A stretch of DNA of 45,570 nucleotides from Gemmatimonadota bacterium. Lineage in GTDB: Bacteria; Gemmatimonadota; Gemmatimonadetes; Longimicrobiales; Gaopeijiaceae. The notes under the pieces are model-generated. The model had not been told where the DNA came from. It saw nothing but the letters and a program-made list of their open reading frames with translations, and ran no database searches. This document shows, in pieces, positions 1 to 8,252 of the stretch. Each line of letters opens with the position of its first letter. The stretch's first letter is position 1. Made by a program: the position numbers and the translations under genes. The DNA is taken from positions 1 through 45,570 of the forward strand of contig SHZR01000022.1 in the NCBI GenBank assembly GCA_009692205.1, read 5' to 3'.

Positions 1-1
1 G

Positions 2-115
2 CAGCTGCCCGCCTGGTTCGCTGATTACAACGCCGTGGCGCCGCACTCGGCGCTCGGCTATCAGTCCCCTCACCAGTACCGCACCACCCTGCTCTTGGCA
101 GGTCCCAAGTCTTAG
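2..115 (+). CDS. IS3-family transposase (OrfB), C-terminal fragment
   Basis: The window opens inside this gene; 37 codons are visible before a TAG stop. The peptide contains WFADYN and HSALGYQSPHQYR, the typical C-terminal tail of the DDE integrase (OrfB) of IS3-family elements, just after the catalytic core. The catalytic residues lie outside the window, so activity cannot be judged. A TG...CA-type inverted-repeat end seems to follow four bases later, as usual at the right end of IS3-type elements. The family call rests on the HSALGY tail; the subgroup cannot be resolved. Confidence 0.8.
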   Translation, partial: QLPAWFADYNAVAPHSALGYQSPHQYRTTLLLAGPKS

Positions 116-118
116 CCT

Positions 119-143
119 GAACTGCCTCTCGAAACGGGGTACA
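119..143. repeat. Candidate right terminal inverted repeat of the IS3-type element
   Basis: Directly after the transposase stop, the segment ends in GGGGTACA; read on the minus strand it begins TGTACCCCGTTTCGAG, with the TG...CA ends typical of IS3 elements. The left end is outside the window, so neither the repeat match nor a target duplication can be checked. Inference from position and terminal dinucleotides only. Confidence 0.3.
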
Positions 144-351
144 GAGCACTCCGCGGGACCTGGAAGCGTAGCGATTTTGCGACACCCACCCGTGAACACG
201 CTCGGCACCCCCGAGGCACTAAGTGCGTCCGACGCGCCGTCAGCCCTAGGTTTCGCGCTCGACGTCGGCCTATGGCTCGGTGACACACCGACCTCTCCGC
301 TGAAGGGAGCAACCCGATCAGGAGGACCCCGGCCCGCGCCTATACTCGACC

Positions 352-465
352 AAACTTGCTCAACGCCTGCTGGCGAGCCTCGAAAGCGATCCCAAAGTCG
401 AGGCGGCATGGGATAAAGAGATCGAACGGCGGGTCGTGGCTCTTGAGGCCGGCTTGAAGTCCTAG
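352..465 (+). pseudogene. Remnant of an addiction-module antitoxin (TIGR02574-like)
   Basis: An open stretch of 37 codons ending in TAG reads KLAQRLLASLES...VEAAWDKEIERR..ALEAGLKS. This matches the middle and end of the short 'putative addiction module component' antitoxins; compare RLAQRLIASLD in the intact copy at 1762-1983. The N-terminal part is missing, no start codon fits, and no toxin gene follows. It lies about 200 bases from the IS right end, so IS-linked truncation is a reasonable guess. Recognition is by similarity to the nearby intact homologue. Confidence 0.55.
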
Positions 466-505
466 CCGAAGCGCGGGCACGGCTCAAGCCTTAGGTGCGG
501 GTTGA

Positions 506-1629
<1,124 letters not shown>

Positions 1630-1717
1630 TCATCCCAGGCCCCTGGGTCGCCGGGGGCCCTTGGCTCGTGACGGGTGTGTGCTATGAGGTCCCATCCTGA
1701 CATGGCACGACGTAGCC

Positions 1718-1741
1718 GGTCAGCTGTATCATGACCTGACC
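1718..1741. promoter_or_regulatory. Candidate operator upstream of the toxin-antitoxin pair
   Basis: A perfect inverted repeat, GGTCAG-N12-CTGACC, ends 20 bases before the antitoxin start at 1762. Type II antitoxins commonly autorepress at such palindromes. The arms are only 6 bp and no good -10/-35 pair stands out, so this is an inference from position and symmetry. Confidence 0.35.
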
Positions 1742-1761
1742 GCGCAAATGGAGCCGCCTCT

Positions 1762-1983
1762 GTGACGATCGAACAGCTGGAAGCGGAGGTCCTGAATCTT
1801 CCGCAGACCGAACGGGCCCGCCTCGCCCAGCGGTTGATCGCGAGCCTAGATGCGAACGCGCCCCTGGAACGAGCGTGGTACGATGAGGCCGAGCGAAGGC
1901 TTGCTGCCGTTGAGTCTGGCGGACTACCTGAGTTCCCCGCGGACGAGGTTCTCGCGGAGTTTGGCCTCGCGCCGCTCCGATAG
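1762..1983 (+). CDS. Addiction-module antitoxin (TIGR02574-like)
   Basis: A 73-residue acidic protein starting with GTG, preceded by GGAG seven bases upstream. It has the family pattern: N-terminal helix IEQLEAEVLNLP, then ERARLAQRLIASLD, an aromatic/acidic stretch AWYDEAERRLAAVESG and a C-terminal FPADEVLAEF tail that typically wraps the toxin. It should neutralise the RelE/ParE-type toxin that starts four bases after its stop, and probably represses its own promoter. A decayed homologue without toxin lies at 352-465. Confidence 0.8.
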   Translation: MTIEQLEAEVLNLPQTERARLAQRLIASLDANAPLERAWYDEAERRLAAVESGGLPEFPADEVLAEFGLAPLR

Positions 1984-1986
1984 TCA

Positions 1987-2277
1987 TTGAGGGTCAGTGT
2001 CAATGCGGCGGCCCGCGCCGAACTGGTCGAGGCTGTGGCTTTCTACAACGAACGGACCGCCGGACTCGGCGACGCCTTCGCCGTGGAAGTCCGTTCCACG
2101 CTTCTGCGCATCCTCGAAAACCCTGATGCAGGTTTCGAGATAGGATCACGGATCCGTCGACGTCTCCTGCTCCGTTTTCCGTTCAGTATTCTCTACAACG
2201 TCGACAGCACGCGGCTTCGCGTCATTGCCATCATGCATCATAGTCGCGAGCCAACGTACTGGCAGGACCGCATTTGA
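1987..2277 (+). CDS. RelE/ParE-type toxin
   Basis: A 96-residue protein beginning at a TTG codon four bases after the antitoxin stop. It has the RelE/ParE superfamily order: VNAAARAELVEAVAFYNER (N-terminal helix), a central helix VRSTLLRILENPDAG, and strands RIRRRLLLRFPFSILYNVD and LRVIAIMHHSREPTYWQDR. The paired antitoxin family usually accompanies such toxins. Whether it cleaves ribosome-bound mRNA or targets gyrase cannot be decided. There is no clear ribosome site before the TTG, consistent with translational coupling to the antitoxin. Confidence 0.8.
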   Translation: MRVSVNAAARAELVEAVAFYNERTAGLGDAFAVEVRSTLLRILENPDAGFEIGSRIRRRLLLRFPFSILYNVDSTRLRVIAIMHHSREPTYWQDRI

Positions 2278-2314
2278 GTCTTGGGGCCGGTCGGGGCTCG
2301 CCGCCGTCTTCCTC

Positions 2315-3502
2315 CTACGGTGACACGATCCGCCCCACCGTTCCCTGCGTGAGGCTCACGACGTACAGCTCCCCGGCCGCATCCTCGCCGAATGACGAGG
2401 TGCCCGCCAGCGCCCCCGTGGTGGCCGTGTGGTCCTGCAACCCCACCGCCGCGCCGCCCACCACGACGAAGCTTCGGAGCCAGGTGCCGCAGTAGTCCGC
2501 GAAGAAGTAGCGGCCTACGAGGGCAGGGGAGCGGCTCCCGCGATAGACGTATCCGCCGGTGATTGAGCACCCATCGGAGTGGTCGTACTCGTGGACGGGG
2601 AGGGTAATCCCCGCCGTGGAGCACCCGGTCGAGGGGTTGTAGCGGCGGGACCCCTCCATGATCCGCCAACCGTAGTTCTCGCCTCACGCGCTCGATGCCG
2701 GTTGGTACGAGACCTCCTCGCGCGCGCCTTGTCCGACGTCGCCGATGTAGAGGTCCCCAGAGGCAGCATCGAACGAGAAGCGCCACGGGTTCCGGAGGCC
2801 GGATGCCCAGATCTCCTCGCGTACGGACAGGCTACCCGCGAAGGGGTTGTCCACCGGAATGGCGTAGGGTGAGCCGGCATCGACATCGAGGCGGAGCATG
2901 TCGCCGAGAAGCGTCATGCGGTTCTGGCCGTGATTCTGGGGATCGCCCCCACTCCCCCCGTCGCCCATGCCCACGTAGAGCATGCCGTCGTGGGGGCCGA
3001 AGGCAATCATGCCGCTGTTGTGGTTGGAGTACGGCTGCGCGACGGTGAGAATGGGGAGAGCGGACCCGAGGTCGGCGATGTCGGGGTTCGCGGAGACCTG
3101 GTACCGAACCACCTGGGTGTGGCCGAGCGTGTCCGTGTAGTTGACGTAAAAGCGACCGTTGGTGGCGTACCCGGGGTGGAACGCCATGCCGAGGAGTCCC
3201 TGCTCGCCGCCCGCGGTGAGGAGCGGTCCGACATCGAGGAACGGCGTGGCGAGTACGCTGTCGTCCCGGATGATGCGGACGGTGCCCCCGCGCTCGACCA
3301 CGAACAGACGGTCGAGGTCGCCGGGCGGCGCGGTGAGGAAGAGCGGGGCGCTGAGGCCCTGGGCCACCGGCTCGAGGGTCACGGATACCGGATCACTGGG
3401 ATCGGGGCCGACGGCCTCGTCGGAGCAGGCGAGCGGGGCCGTGGCCAGCCCGAGGATGAGCACGGCGTTTCGAAGGCTCGGCGGGTCGGTCCTGACCATC
3501 AC
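2315..3502 (-). pseudogene. PQQ-type glucose/sorbosone dehydrogenase, interrupted by an in-frame TGA
   Basis: Secreted six-bladed propeller of the glucose/sorbosone dehydrogenase family: an N-terminal hydrophobic signal ending PLAC (lipoprotein-like), then LFVVERGG, GLLGMAFHPGY, YSNHNSG, GMLYVGMGDGGSGGDPQNHGQ, EEIWASGLRNPWRFSFD and DVGQGAREEV. A TGA at 2684-2686 (codon 273) stops it, but the same frame continues as GENYGWRIMEGS...ADYCGTWLR to a TAG at 2315, so only one codon is wrong; GGA would restore the expected SAGGENYGW. Start is GTG at 3502 or ATG at 3499 after GGAG. Either a recent nonsense mutation or a base error; TGA is a normal stop elsewhere in this window. Confidence 0.85.
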
Positions 3503-3595
3503 GGGTCTCCTGGGGGCCGGCCAGCGCCCGGCGGGGCCGCCGGAGAGGCCGATCTTTTCGTAGATTTCCCGCCCAAGCTAATCTGCGAGCCGAGC
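3503..3595. promoter_or_regulatory. Divergent intergenic region (sugar dehydrogenase / thrS)
   Basis: The 93 bases between two divergent starts must hold both promoters. I see no convincing hexamer pair, no T-box-like leader and no hairpin for thrS, and no strong ribosome site before the thrS ATG. Confidence 0.3.
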
Positions 3596-5518
3596 ATGTC
3601 CGAACCACAGATCGAGATGAAGTTGCCCGACGGCAAGGTCCTGACCGTGGAGCGGGGCTCCACGTCGGCCGACGTCGCAGCCATGATCGGGCCGAGGCTC
3701 GCCAAAGCCGCGCTCGCCGCCGTCGTCGACGGCCAGACGGTGAGCCTGATGGAGCCCCTCGAGTCGAGTGGGGACATCCGCATCCTGACCGAGAAGGACG
3801 CCGCCACGCTGACGGTGCTCCGTCACTCGGCCGCCCACATCCTCGCCACGGCGGTGCGCGAGCTGCGGCCAGGTGCAGGCATCGGGTTCGGCCCGGCCAT
3901 CGACGAGGGCTTCTATTACGACTTCGAGGTCGAGGCGCCCTTCACGCCCGACGACCTGGCGACGTTCGAGGCCAAGATGGCCGAGGTTGCCGCGGCGGAC
4001 ATGCCGTTCGGGCGCAGGCGCGTCAGCAATGAGGAGGCGCGCGGTCTCTTCGCCGATGATCCGCTGAAGCTCGAGCGCCTCGAGGAGTTCGATGACGCCG
4101 AGGTCATCACGGTCTATCAGAACGGCCCGTTCCTCGACCTCTGCAAAGGCCCCCACGTCCCCAGCACGGGACGGCTGAAGCACTTCAAGCTCCTCTCCGC
4201 CGCCGGCGCGTACTGGAGAGGGGACCACAGACGCCAGATGCTGCAGCGCATCTACGGCACGGCCTTCCACACCAAGGCCGAGCTGGACGAACATCTGCAC
4301 CGCCTGGAGGAGGCGAAGCGTCGCGACCACCGGCGGTTGGGCCGCGAGCTGGATCTCTTCCAGTTCTTCCCGGTCTCTCCGGGCGCGGCGTTCTGGACGC
4401 CGCGCGGGACTATCCTTTACAACACGCTCGAGCAGTTCGTCCGCGAGCGGCAGCGCGAGCAGTTCCTCGAGGTCAAGACGCCGCTGCTCTACACGAAGCA
4501 GCTATGGGAGCAGTCGGGCCACTGGGGGAAGTACCGCGAGAACATGTTCCTCGTGCTCGACAACGAGACGGGCGAGCACGACATGTCGCTCAAGCCGATG
4601 AACTGCCCGTCGCACCACCTCTACTACGCGTCGGCGACGCATTCGTACCGCGAGCTGCCCCTGCGCTACGTGACGCTCGACGTGCTGCACAGGAACGAGG
4701 CGTCGGGCGCACTCTCGGGCCTCACCCGGGTGCGGCAGTTCGCGCAGGACGACTGCCACGTCTATCTGCGCGAGGACCAGATCGCCGCGGAGGTGAAGTT
4801 CCTGATGGACTTCATCCTTGGCCACTACGACGCGTTCGGGCTCTCCTCGAGCCTCAAGTTCGCTACGCGGCCCGAGCAGCGGATCGGCAGCGATGAGACC
4901 TGGGACCGGGCGGAGGGCGCGCTCCGCGAGGCGCTGGAGGCGACCGGCCGGGCCTACGAAGTCGTGCCGGGTGACGGCGCGTTCTATGGTCCGAAGATCG
5001 ACTTCCACGTCACCGACTCGATCGGACGGCACTGGCAGCTCGGCACGATCCAGCTCGACTACAACGCCCCCGAGCGCTTCGACCTCGAGTACGTCGGCGA
5101 GGACAACTCGCCTCATCGGCCGGTGGTGATCCACCGTGCGGTCTGCGGCTCGTTCGAGCGCTTCATCGCCATCCTCATCGAGCACTACGCGGGTGCGTTC
5201 CCGACCTGGCTCGCCCCGGAGCAGGTGAGGGTGCTTCCAGTGTCGGAACGGTGGACCGCGAGCGGCGCGGAGCTCGTGTCGCAGCTCACCGCAGCCGGCG
5301 TGCGCGCGCAGCTCGTCGACCGAGAGACGCTCCCGTACCGCATTCGGGAGGCCGAGACGCTCAAGGTCCCCTACATGGCAATCGTGGGAGAGCGCGAGGC
5401 GGCCGCCGGGACGGTGGCGGTTCGGCAGAGGGGCGCGGGGAACAAGCAGGACGTGATCGCCCGCGACGAGTTCGTCGCGCGGCTGGTTCAGGAGATCCGG
5501 GAGCGGGCGCAGGGCTGA
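3596..5518 (+). CDS. thrS: Threonyl-tRNA synthetase
   Basis: Charges tRNA-Thr in the cytosol. The 640 residues match the usual full length. Order: TGS domain (1-62); editing domain with zinc-type motif HSAAH (His77, His81) and DLCKGPH (Cys183, His187); class II core with motif 1 near FLEVKTPLLYT, motif 2 HRNEASGALSGLTRVRQF and motif 3 near IHRAVCGSFERF; then an anticodon-binding domain from about 530. Active-site zinc ligands Cys337 (MNCPSH), His388 (DDCH) and His513 (VIHRA) are all present. The ATG at 3596 gives the standard N-terminus; the frame is open further upstream, but that part is antisense to the dehydrogenase gene. Confidence 0.98.
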   Translation: MSEPQIEMKLPDGKVLTVERGSTSADVAAMIGPRLAKAALAAVVDGQTVSLMEPLESSGDIRILTEKDAATLTVLRHSAAHILATAVRELRPGAGIGFGPAIDEGFYYDFEVEAPFTPDDLATFEAKMAEVAAADMPFGRRRVSNEEARGLFADDPLKLERLEEFDDAEVITVYQNGPFLDLCKGPHVPSTGRLKHFKLLSAAGAYWRGDHRRQMLQRIYGTAFHTKAELDEHLHRLEEAKRRDHRRLGRELDLFQFFPVSPGAAFWTPRGTILYNTLEQFVRERQREQFLEVKTPLLYTKQLWEQSGHWGKYRENMFLVLDNETGEHDMSLKPMNCPSHHLYYASATHSYRELPLRYVTLDVLHRNEASGALSGLTRVRQFAQDDCHVYLREDQIAAEVKFLMDFILGHYDAFGLSSSLKFATRPEQRIGSDETWDRAEGALREALEATGRAYEVVPGDGAFYGPKIDFHVTDSIGRHWQLGTIQLDYNAPERFDLEYVGEDNSPHRPVVIHRAVCGSFERFIAILIEHYAGAFPTWLAPEQVRVLPVSERWTASGAELVSQLTAAGVRAQLVDRETLPYRIREAETLKVPYMAIVGEREAAAGTVAVRQRGAGNKQDVIARDEFVARLVQEIRERAQG

Positions 5519-6822
5519 CCCACCCCTTTACGCTTGCCTCGGAGGACACCTGCGTCCCTCTCGCCAAGGATGACATCGACGCGGTTCAGATCACGCAGTT
5601 CGTGAACGGGGACGCAACGTTCATGATCTACCTGACTCGCGGGGGCCTGACCAAACGCCAGGGATCGAGCGACCGGGTCGATCCCGGTGCGCTCGTGATC
5701 ACGGGCGGCACCGATGGCTTCGGCCCGTTCATGGAGGCGCTGCCCGAGCACCTGCTCGAGCAGGGTGCTTCCATGGAGGACGGCGGGAGTGAGGGACCGC
5801 GGCACGAATGGCGGTTCGAACTCGCCGGGGGCATGAACTCCATCGTGTACGACATCGCGTACCACTCGGGCTCGGCGAGCCTGCCGGACGAGTTCGCGGA
5901 CATGGTCGTCGTAGCCGAGCGCCTGACCCACTCATGGTACACCGCCGCGGTGGCCGAGGAGACGGGTGTGCCGATTCCGTCCGTGGCCAAGCCGGTGGCG
6001 CCTCCCCCACCGCGCGCGGCCAGCTCCAGCCCGAGGAAGGCGGCCGGGAAGCGACCGGGCGGGGCGGGTGTCGCGTCGCCAGGGCAACTCGTGCCCGCGA
6101 CGAGGGAGCGGATCGCGTTGGCAATTCTGCTGGACCTCTTCGCGTGGACGATCCCTTACTCGTTCCTCGCCTGGCTGTTCGTGGGCGGGAGCCAGCGATC
6201 CGGGCCGCCGGGCGCGGGCCTGGTCCTGTTCGCGATCGTCGAGTTCCTCGTGCTCCTAGTCGCTCGCAAGTCTCCGGGTTACTGGCTGCTCGGCATCTCC
6301 GCGCCCGTGGGCGAGAGGCCTCAGGTGGACTCGACGTGGCACACACGGGAGTCACAGGTCACGCTGGCGACCGGGGTGGGGTTGTGTGGGTTGGGTGTGG
6401 CCGCTCTGACCTCGTGGACGCTCTATCACACTCCGGTTCCCTACTTCGGCCTCGGCTTCCCGCTCTGGCTGTCGATCCCCATCGCTCTCCTCGGGAGCGT
6501 CGCGATGGTCCTGGCAGGCGCGCTCGTGTTGAGGACCGACCCGCGGGGCGTCTGGGTGGGTGGCTCCCTCGCGCTCCTGCTGCTCCTGCTGGGTGCCACG
6601 GGCTGGGATGCTTGGGGCAGCTTCGTCGCGACGGCGTCGGCCAACCGGAGCGCCTATGAAGGTCGACCCGTCGGCGAGGGGCTGTTCGCCTCAGTGCGCG
6701 ATCTGGTCCCGGTGTTGTTCGTCGTCGTGCCGGCGCTGCTCCTCGGGGGCGTGTTCCAGACATGGAAGCGACAGACCGGTCCGACCGACCGAGTGACCGC
6801 CAAGAACCCAAAGCGGAGTTGA
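5515..6822 (+). CDS. RDD-like multi-pass membrane protein with a soluble N-terminal domain
   Basis: About 435 residues. An N-terminal soluble region (near ITQFVNGDATFMIYLTRGG and LVITGGTDGFGPFME) is joined by a Pro/Ala/Ser/Lys linker (about residues 160-190) to roughly six hydrophobic helices. The first pair, with RIALAILLDLFAW and SPGYWLLGI, resembles an RDD domain. Function unknown. The start is unclear: no ATG, GTG or TTG lies in frame between the thrS stop and a GTG at 5602, yet the residues before 5602 look coding. I used the CTG at 5515 that overlaps the thrS TGA. It probably shares the thrS transcript. Confidence 0.65.
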   Translation: MTHPFTLASEDTCVPLAKDDIDAVQITQFVNGDATFMIYLTRGGLTKRQGSSDRVDPGALVITGGTDGFGPFMEALPEHLLEQGASMEDGGSEGPRHEWRFELAGGMNSIVYDIAYHSGSASLPDEFADMVVVAERLTHSWYTAAVAEETGVPIPSVAKPVAPPPPRAASSSPRKAAGKRPGGAGVASPGQLVPATRERIALAILLDLFAWTIPYSFLAWLFVGGSQRSGPPGAGLVLFAIVEFLVLLVARKSPGYWLLGISAPVGERPQVDSTWHTRESQVTLATGVGLCGLGVAALTSWTLYHTPVPYFGLGFPLWLSIPIALLGSVAMVLAGALVLRTDPRGVWVGGSLALLLLLLGATGWDAWGSFVATASANRSAYEGRPVGEGLFASVRDLVPVLFVVVPALLLGGVFQTWKRQTGPTDRVTAKNPKRS

Positions 6823-7084
6823 CCCACCACCGCCCCTAGGGCATCTTCCACCCTCTCGCTTCGGCGGGAGACAGATGGTATAGATGGTTTGGAAGCGGCC
6901 CGCTGACCGGCGGTCCCACCTTCAGGGCTCGGATGAGCCGACGTGAGGGTCGCACGACACGAGGCTTCACCCGGAGGGTTCGGGTGAGCGTCGCGGTTGC
7001 GGCCCGAGAAGTTGTCGGGCCTTTTTCTTTGCACGAAGTCCTTGTCGTCCGAGACCCTGGTCCCTAGACGGAGGTAGAGAGCAC
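6823..7084 (+). promoter_or_regulatory. Structured infC leader region
   Basis: This 262-base gap before infC holds three short hairpins in series: GGCTC-GGAT-GAGCC (6926-6939), TCACCCG with CGGGTGA around a 7-base loop (6967-6987), and the terminator-like hairpin at 7001-7030. Such an arrangement is what a leader-attenuated ribosomal-protein operon would show; infC-rpmI-rplT operons are controlled by L20 or IF3 in several phyla. Whether this leader binds L20 here is inference. No gene is seen in it. Confidence 0.45.
7001..7030 (+). terminator. Terminator or attenuator hairpin before infC
   Basis: GGCCCGA (7001-7007) pairs perfectly with TCGGGCC (7015-7021) around a short loop, and the run CTTTTTCTTT follows at once. 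This is a classic intrinsic terminator. Since it lies about 55 bases before the infC start, it may end the upstream transcript or act as an attenuator of the infC operon. Confidence 0.65.
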
Positions 7085-7603
7085 ATCACCGATAAGAGAG
7101 TCCGCGTCAACGAACAGATTCGGATCAGTCCGGTGCGGCTGATCCAGGACGATGGCGAGCAGATCGGCATCGTCTCCATCGACGAGGCCCGGGAACGGGC
7201 CAGAGATCGTGGGATGGATCTGGTGGAAGTCGCGCCGGAGGCTCGGCCCCCCGTGGTCAAGATGATGGACTACGGAAAGTACAAGTACGAGGCCGCTCGA
7301 GCCGCCCGCGAGGCGCGGAAAAAGCAGCACACGATCAAGGTCAAGGAAGTGAAGTTCAGGCCGGGAATCGAGGACCACGATTACACCTTCAAAGTGGCCC
7401 ACGTCCGGCGCTTCCTCGACGAGGGGAACAAGGTCAAGCTGACGATGATGTTTCGGGGGCGGCAGATCACCCACCCGGAGCTCGGCCTCGAGGTCCTGAA
7501 GCAGGTGATGGTGGATCTCAAGGAAGTAGCCAAGGTGGAGTCGCATCCCAACATGGAAGGGCGCGCCATGTCGATGGTGGTCGCGCCACTCAAGATGAAA
7601 TGA
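7085..7603 (+). CDS. infC: Translation initiation factor IF-3
   Basis: IF-3 binds the 30S subunit, blocks 50S joining and checks the start codon and initiator tRNA. The coding frame opens with the rare start AUC at 7085, ten bases after GGAGG (7070-7074), giving 172 residues beginning (M)TDKRVRVNEQIRISPVRLI. The N-domain signature VNEQI needs this early start; the first GTG at 7133 would cut it off. The linker is YKYEAARAAREARKKQ, and the C-domain has VKLTMMFRGRQ. Rare AUU/AUC-type starts let IF-3 repress its own translation in other bacteria, and the same is likely here. It heads infC-rpmI-rplT-pheS-pheT. Confidence 0.96.
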   Translation: MTDKRVRVNEQIRISPVRLIQDDGEQIGIVSIDEARERARDRGMDLVEVAPEARPPVVKMMDYGKYKYEAARAAREARKKQHTIKVKEVKFRPGIEDHDYTFKVAHVRRFLDEGNKVKLTMMFRGRQITHPELGLEVLKQVMVDLKEVAKVESHPNMEGRAMSMVVAPLKMK

Positions 7604-7623
7604 GCGCCGAGAGGGTATAGAGT

Positions 7624-7824
7624 ATGCCGAAGATGAAGACGCACCGCGGGGCGGCGAAGCGCCTGAAGAAGACCGCCAGCGGGAAGCTGAAGAGGATGCG
7701 CGCCTTTAAGAGCCACATCCTCACGAAGAAGTCGAAGAAGCGTAAGCGCCGCCTGCGGAAGCCCGACCTCGTGTTCAAGGGCGACGCGAAGCGCATCAAT
7801 AGAATCCTACCCTACGGCGCCTAG
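7624..7824 (+). CDS. rpmI: 50S ribosomal protein L35
   Basis: Sixty-six residues, strongly basic, with the family start [17 protein letters not shown] and the central [12 protein letters not shown]. Length matches L35 (64-66). It lies 20 bases after infC with GAGAGGG upstream, and 11 bases before rplT, the conserved infC-rpmI-rplT order. Structural protein of the large subunit. Confidence 0.98.
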   Translation: MPKMKTHRGAAKRLKKTASGKLKRMRAFKSHILTKKSKKRKRRLRKPDLVFKGDAKRINRILPYGA

Positions 7825-7835
7825 GAGGAAGACCG

Positions 7836-8204
7836 ATGCCAAGAGCAACTTCGGCCCCGGCGCGTAAGAAGCGCAGGAATAAGCTCTTCAAGGCCGCGAA
7901 GGGATACTTCGGCGGCAGGAAGAACCTCTACACGGCCGCGAAGGACGGGGTCGAGAAGGGTTGGGAGCACTCCTATCGCGACCGCAAGAAGAAGAAGCGC
8001 AATTTCCGGCGTCTCTGGATCGCGCGCATCAACGCCGCGGTCCGGGCTCACGACCTGTCCTACTCCCGCTTCATCAACGGGTTGAAGCACGCCGGTATCG
8101 AGCTCGACCGTAAGGCGCTCGCCGACCTGGCGGTCCGCAGCCCGGAGGCGTTCAGCGCGGTCGTCGACCGGGCCAAGGAGGGCCTGGCCGCCAAGGTCGG
8201 TTAG
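7836..8204 (+). CDS. rplT: 50S ribosomal protein L20
   Basis: L20 is needed for early 50S assembly and binds 23S rRNA. The 122-residue protein shows the family pattern: a basic N-terminal extension ([21 protein letters not shown]), then [21 protein letters not shown] and a C-terminal globular domain with [18 protein letters not shown]. The ATG at 7836 has GGAGGAAGA just upstream. In other bacteria L20 represses this operon through its leader RNA, which makes the hairpins at 6926-7030 a possible target. Confidence 0.98.
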   Translation: MPRATSAPARKKRRNKLFKAAKGYFGGRKNLYTAAKDGVEKGWEHSYRDRKKKKRNFRRLWIARINAAVRAHDLSYSRFINGLKHAGIELDRKALADLAVRSPEAFSAVVDRAKEGLAAKVG

Positions 8205-8252
8205 GCCCCCGGGCCTCGCCAAGCGCCGTCCGATGCTTCGGCGACACGGCAC

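Noticed and set aside
2315-3502. Selenocysteine or genetic-code change at the in-frame TGA
   Set aside because: The site aligns with a structural glycine, not a redox Cys, no SECIS-like hairpin is obvious, and TGA ends many other genes here.
2930-3595. A 222-codon N-terminal extension of thrS
   Set aside because: The frame is open only because it is antisense to the sugar dehydrogenase gene; ThrRS starts with its TGS domain at 3596.
3503-3595. T-box riboswitch before thrS
   Set aside because: Only 93 bases are available, with no conserved T-box sequence or terminator hairpin.
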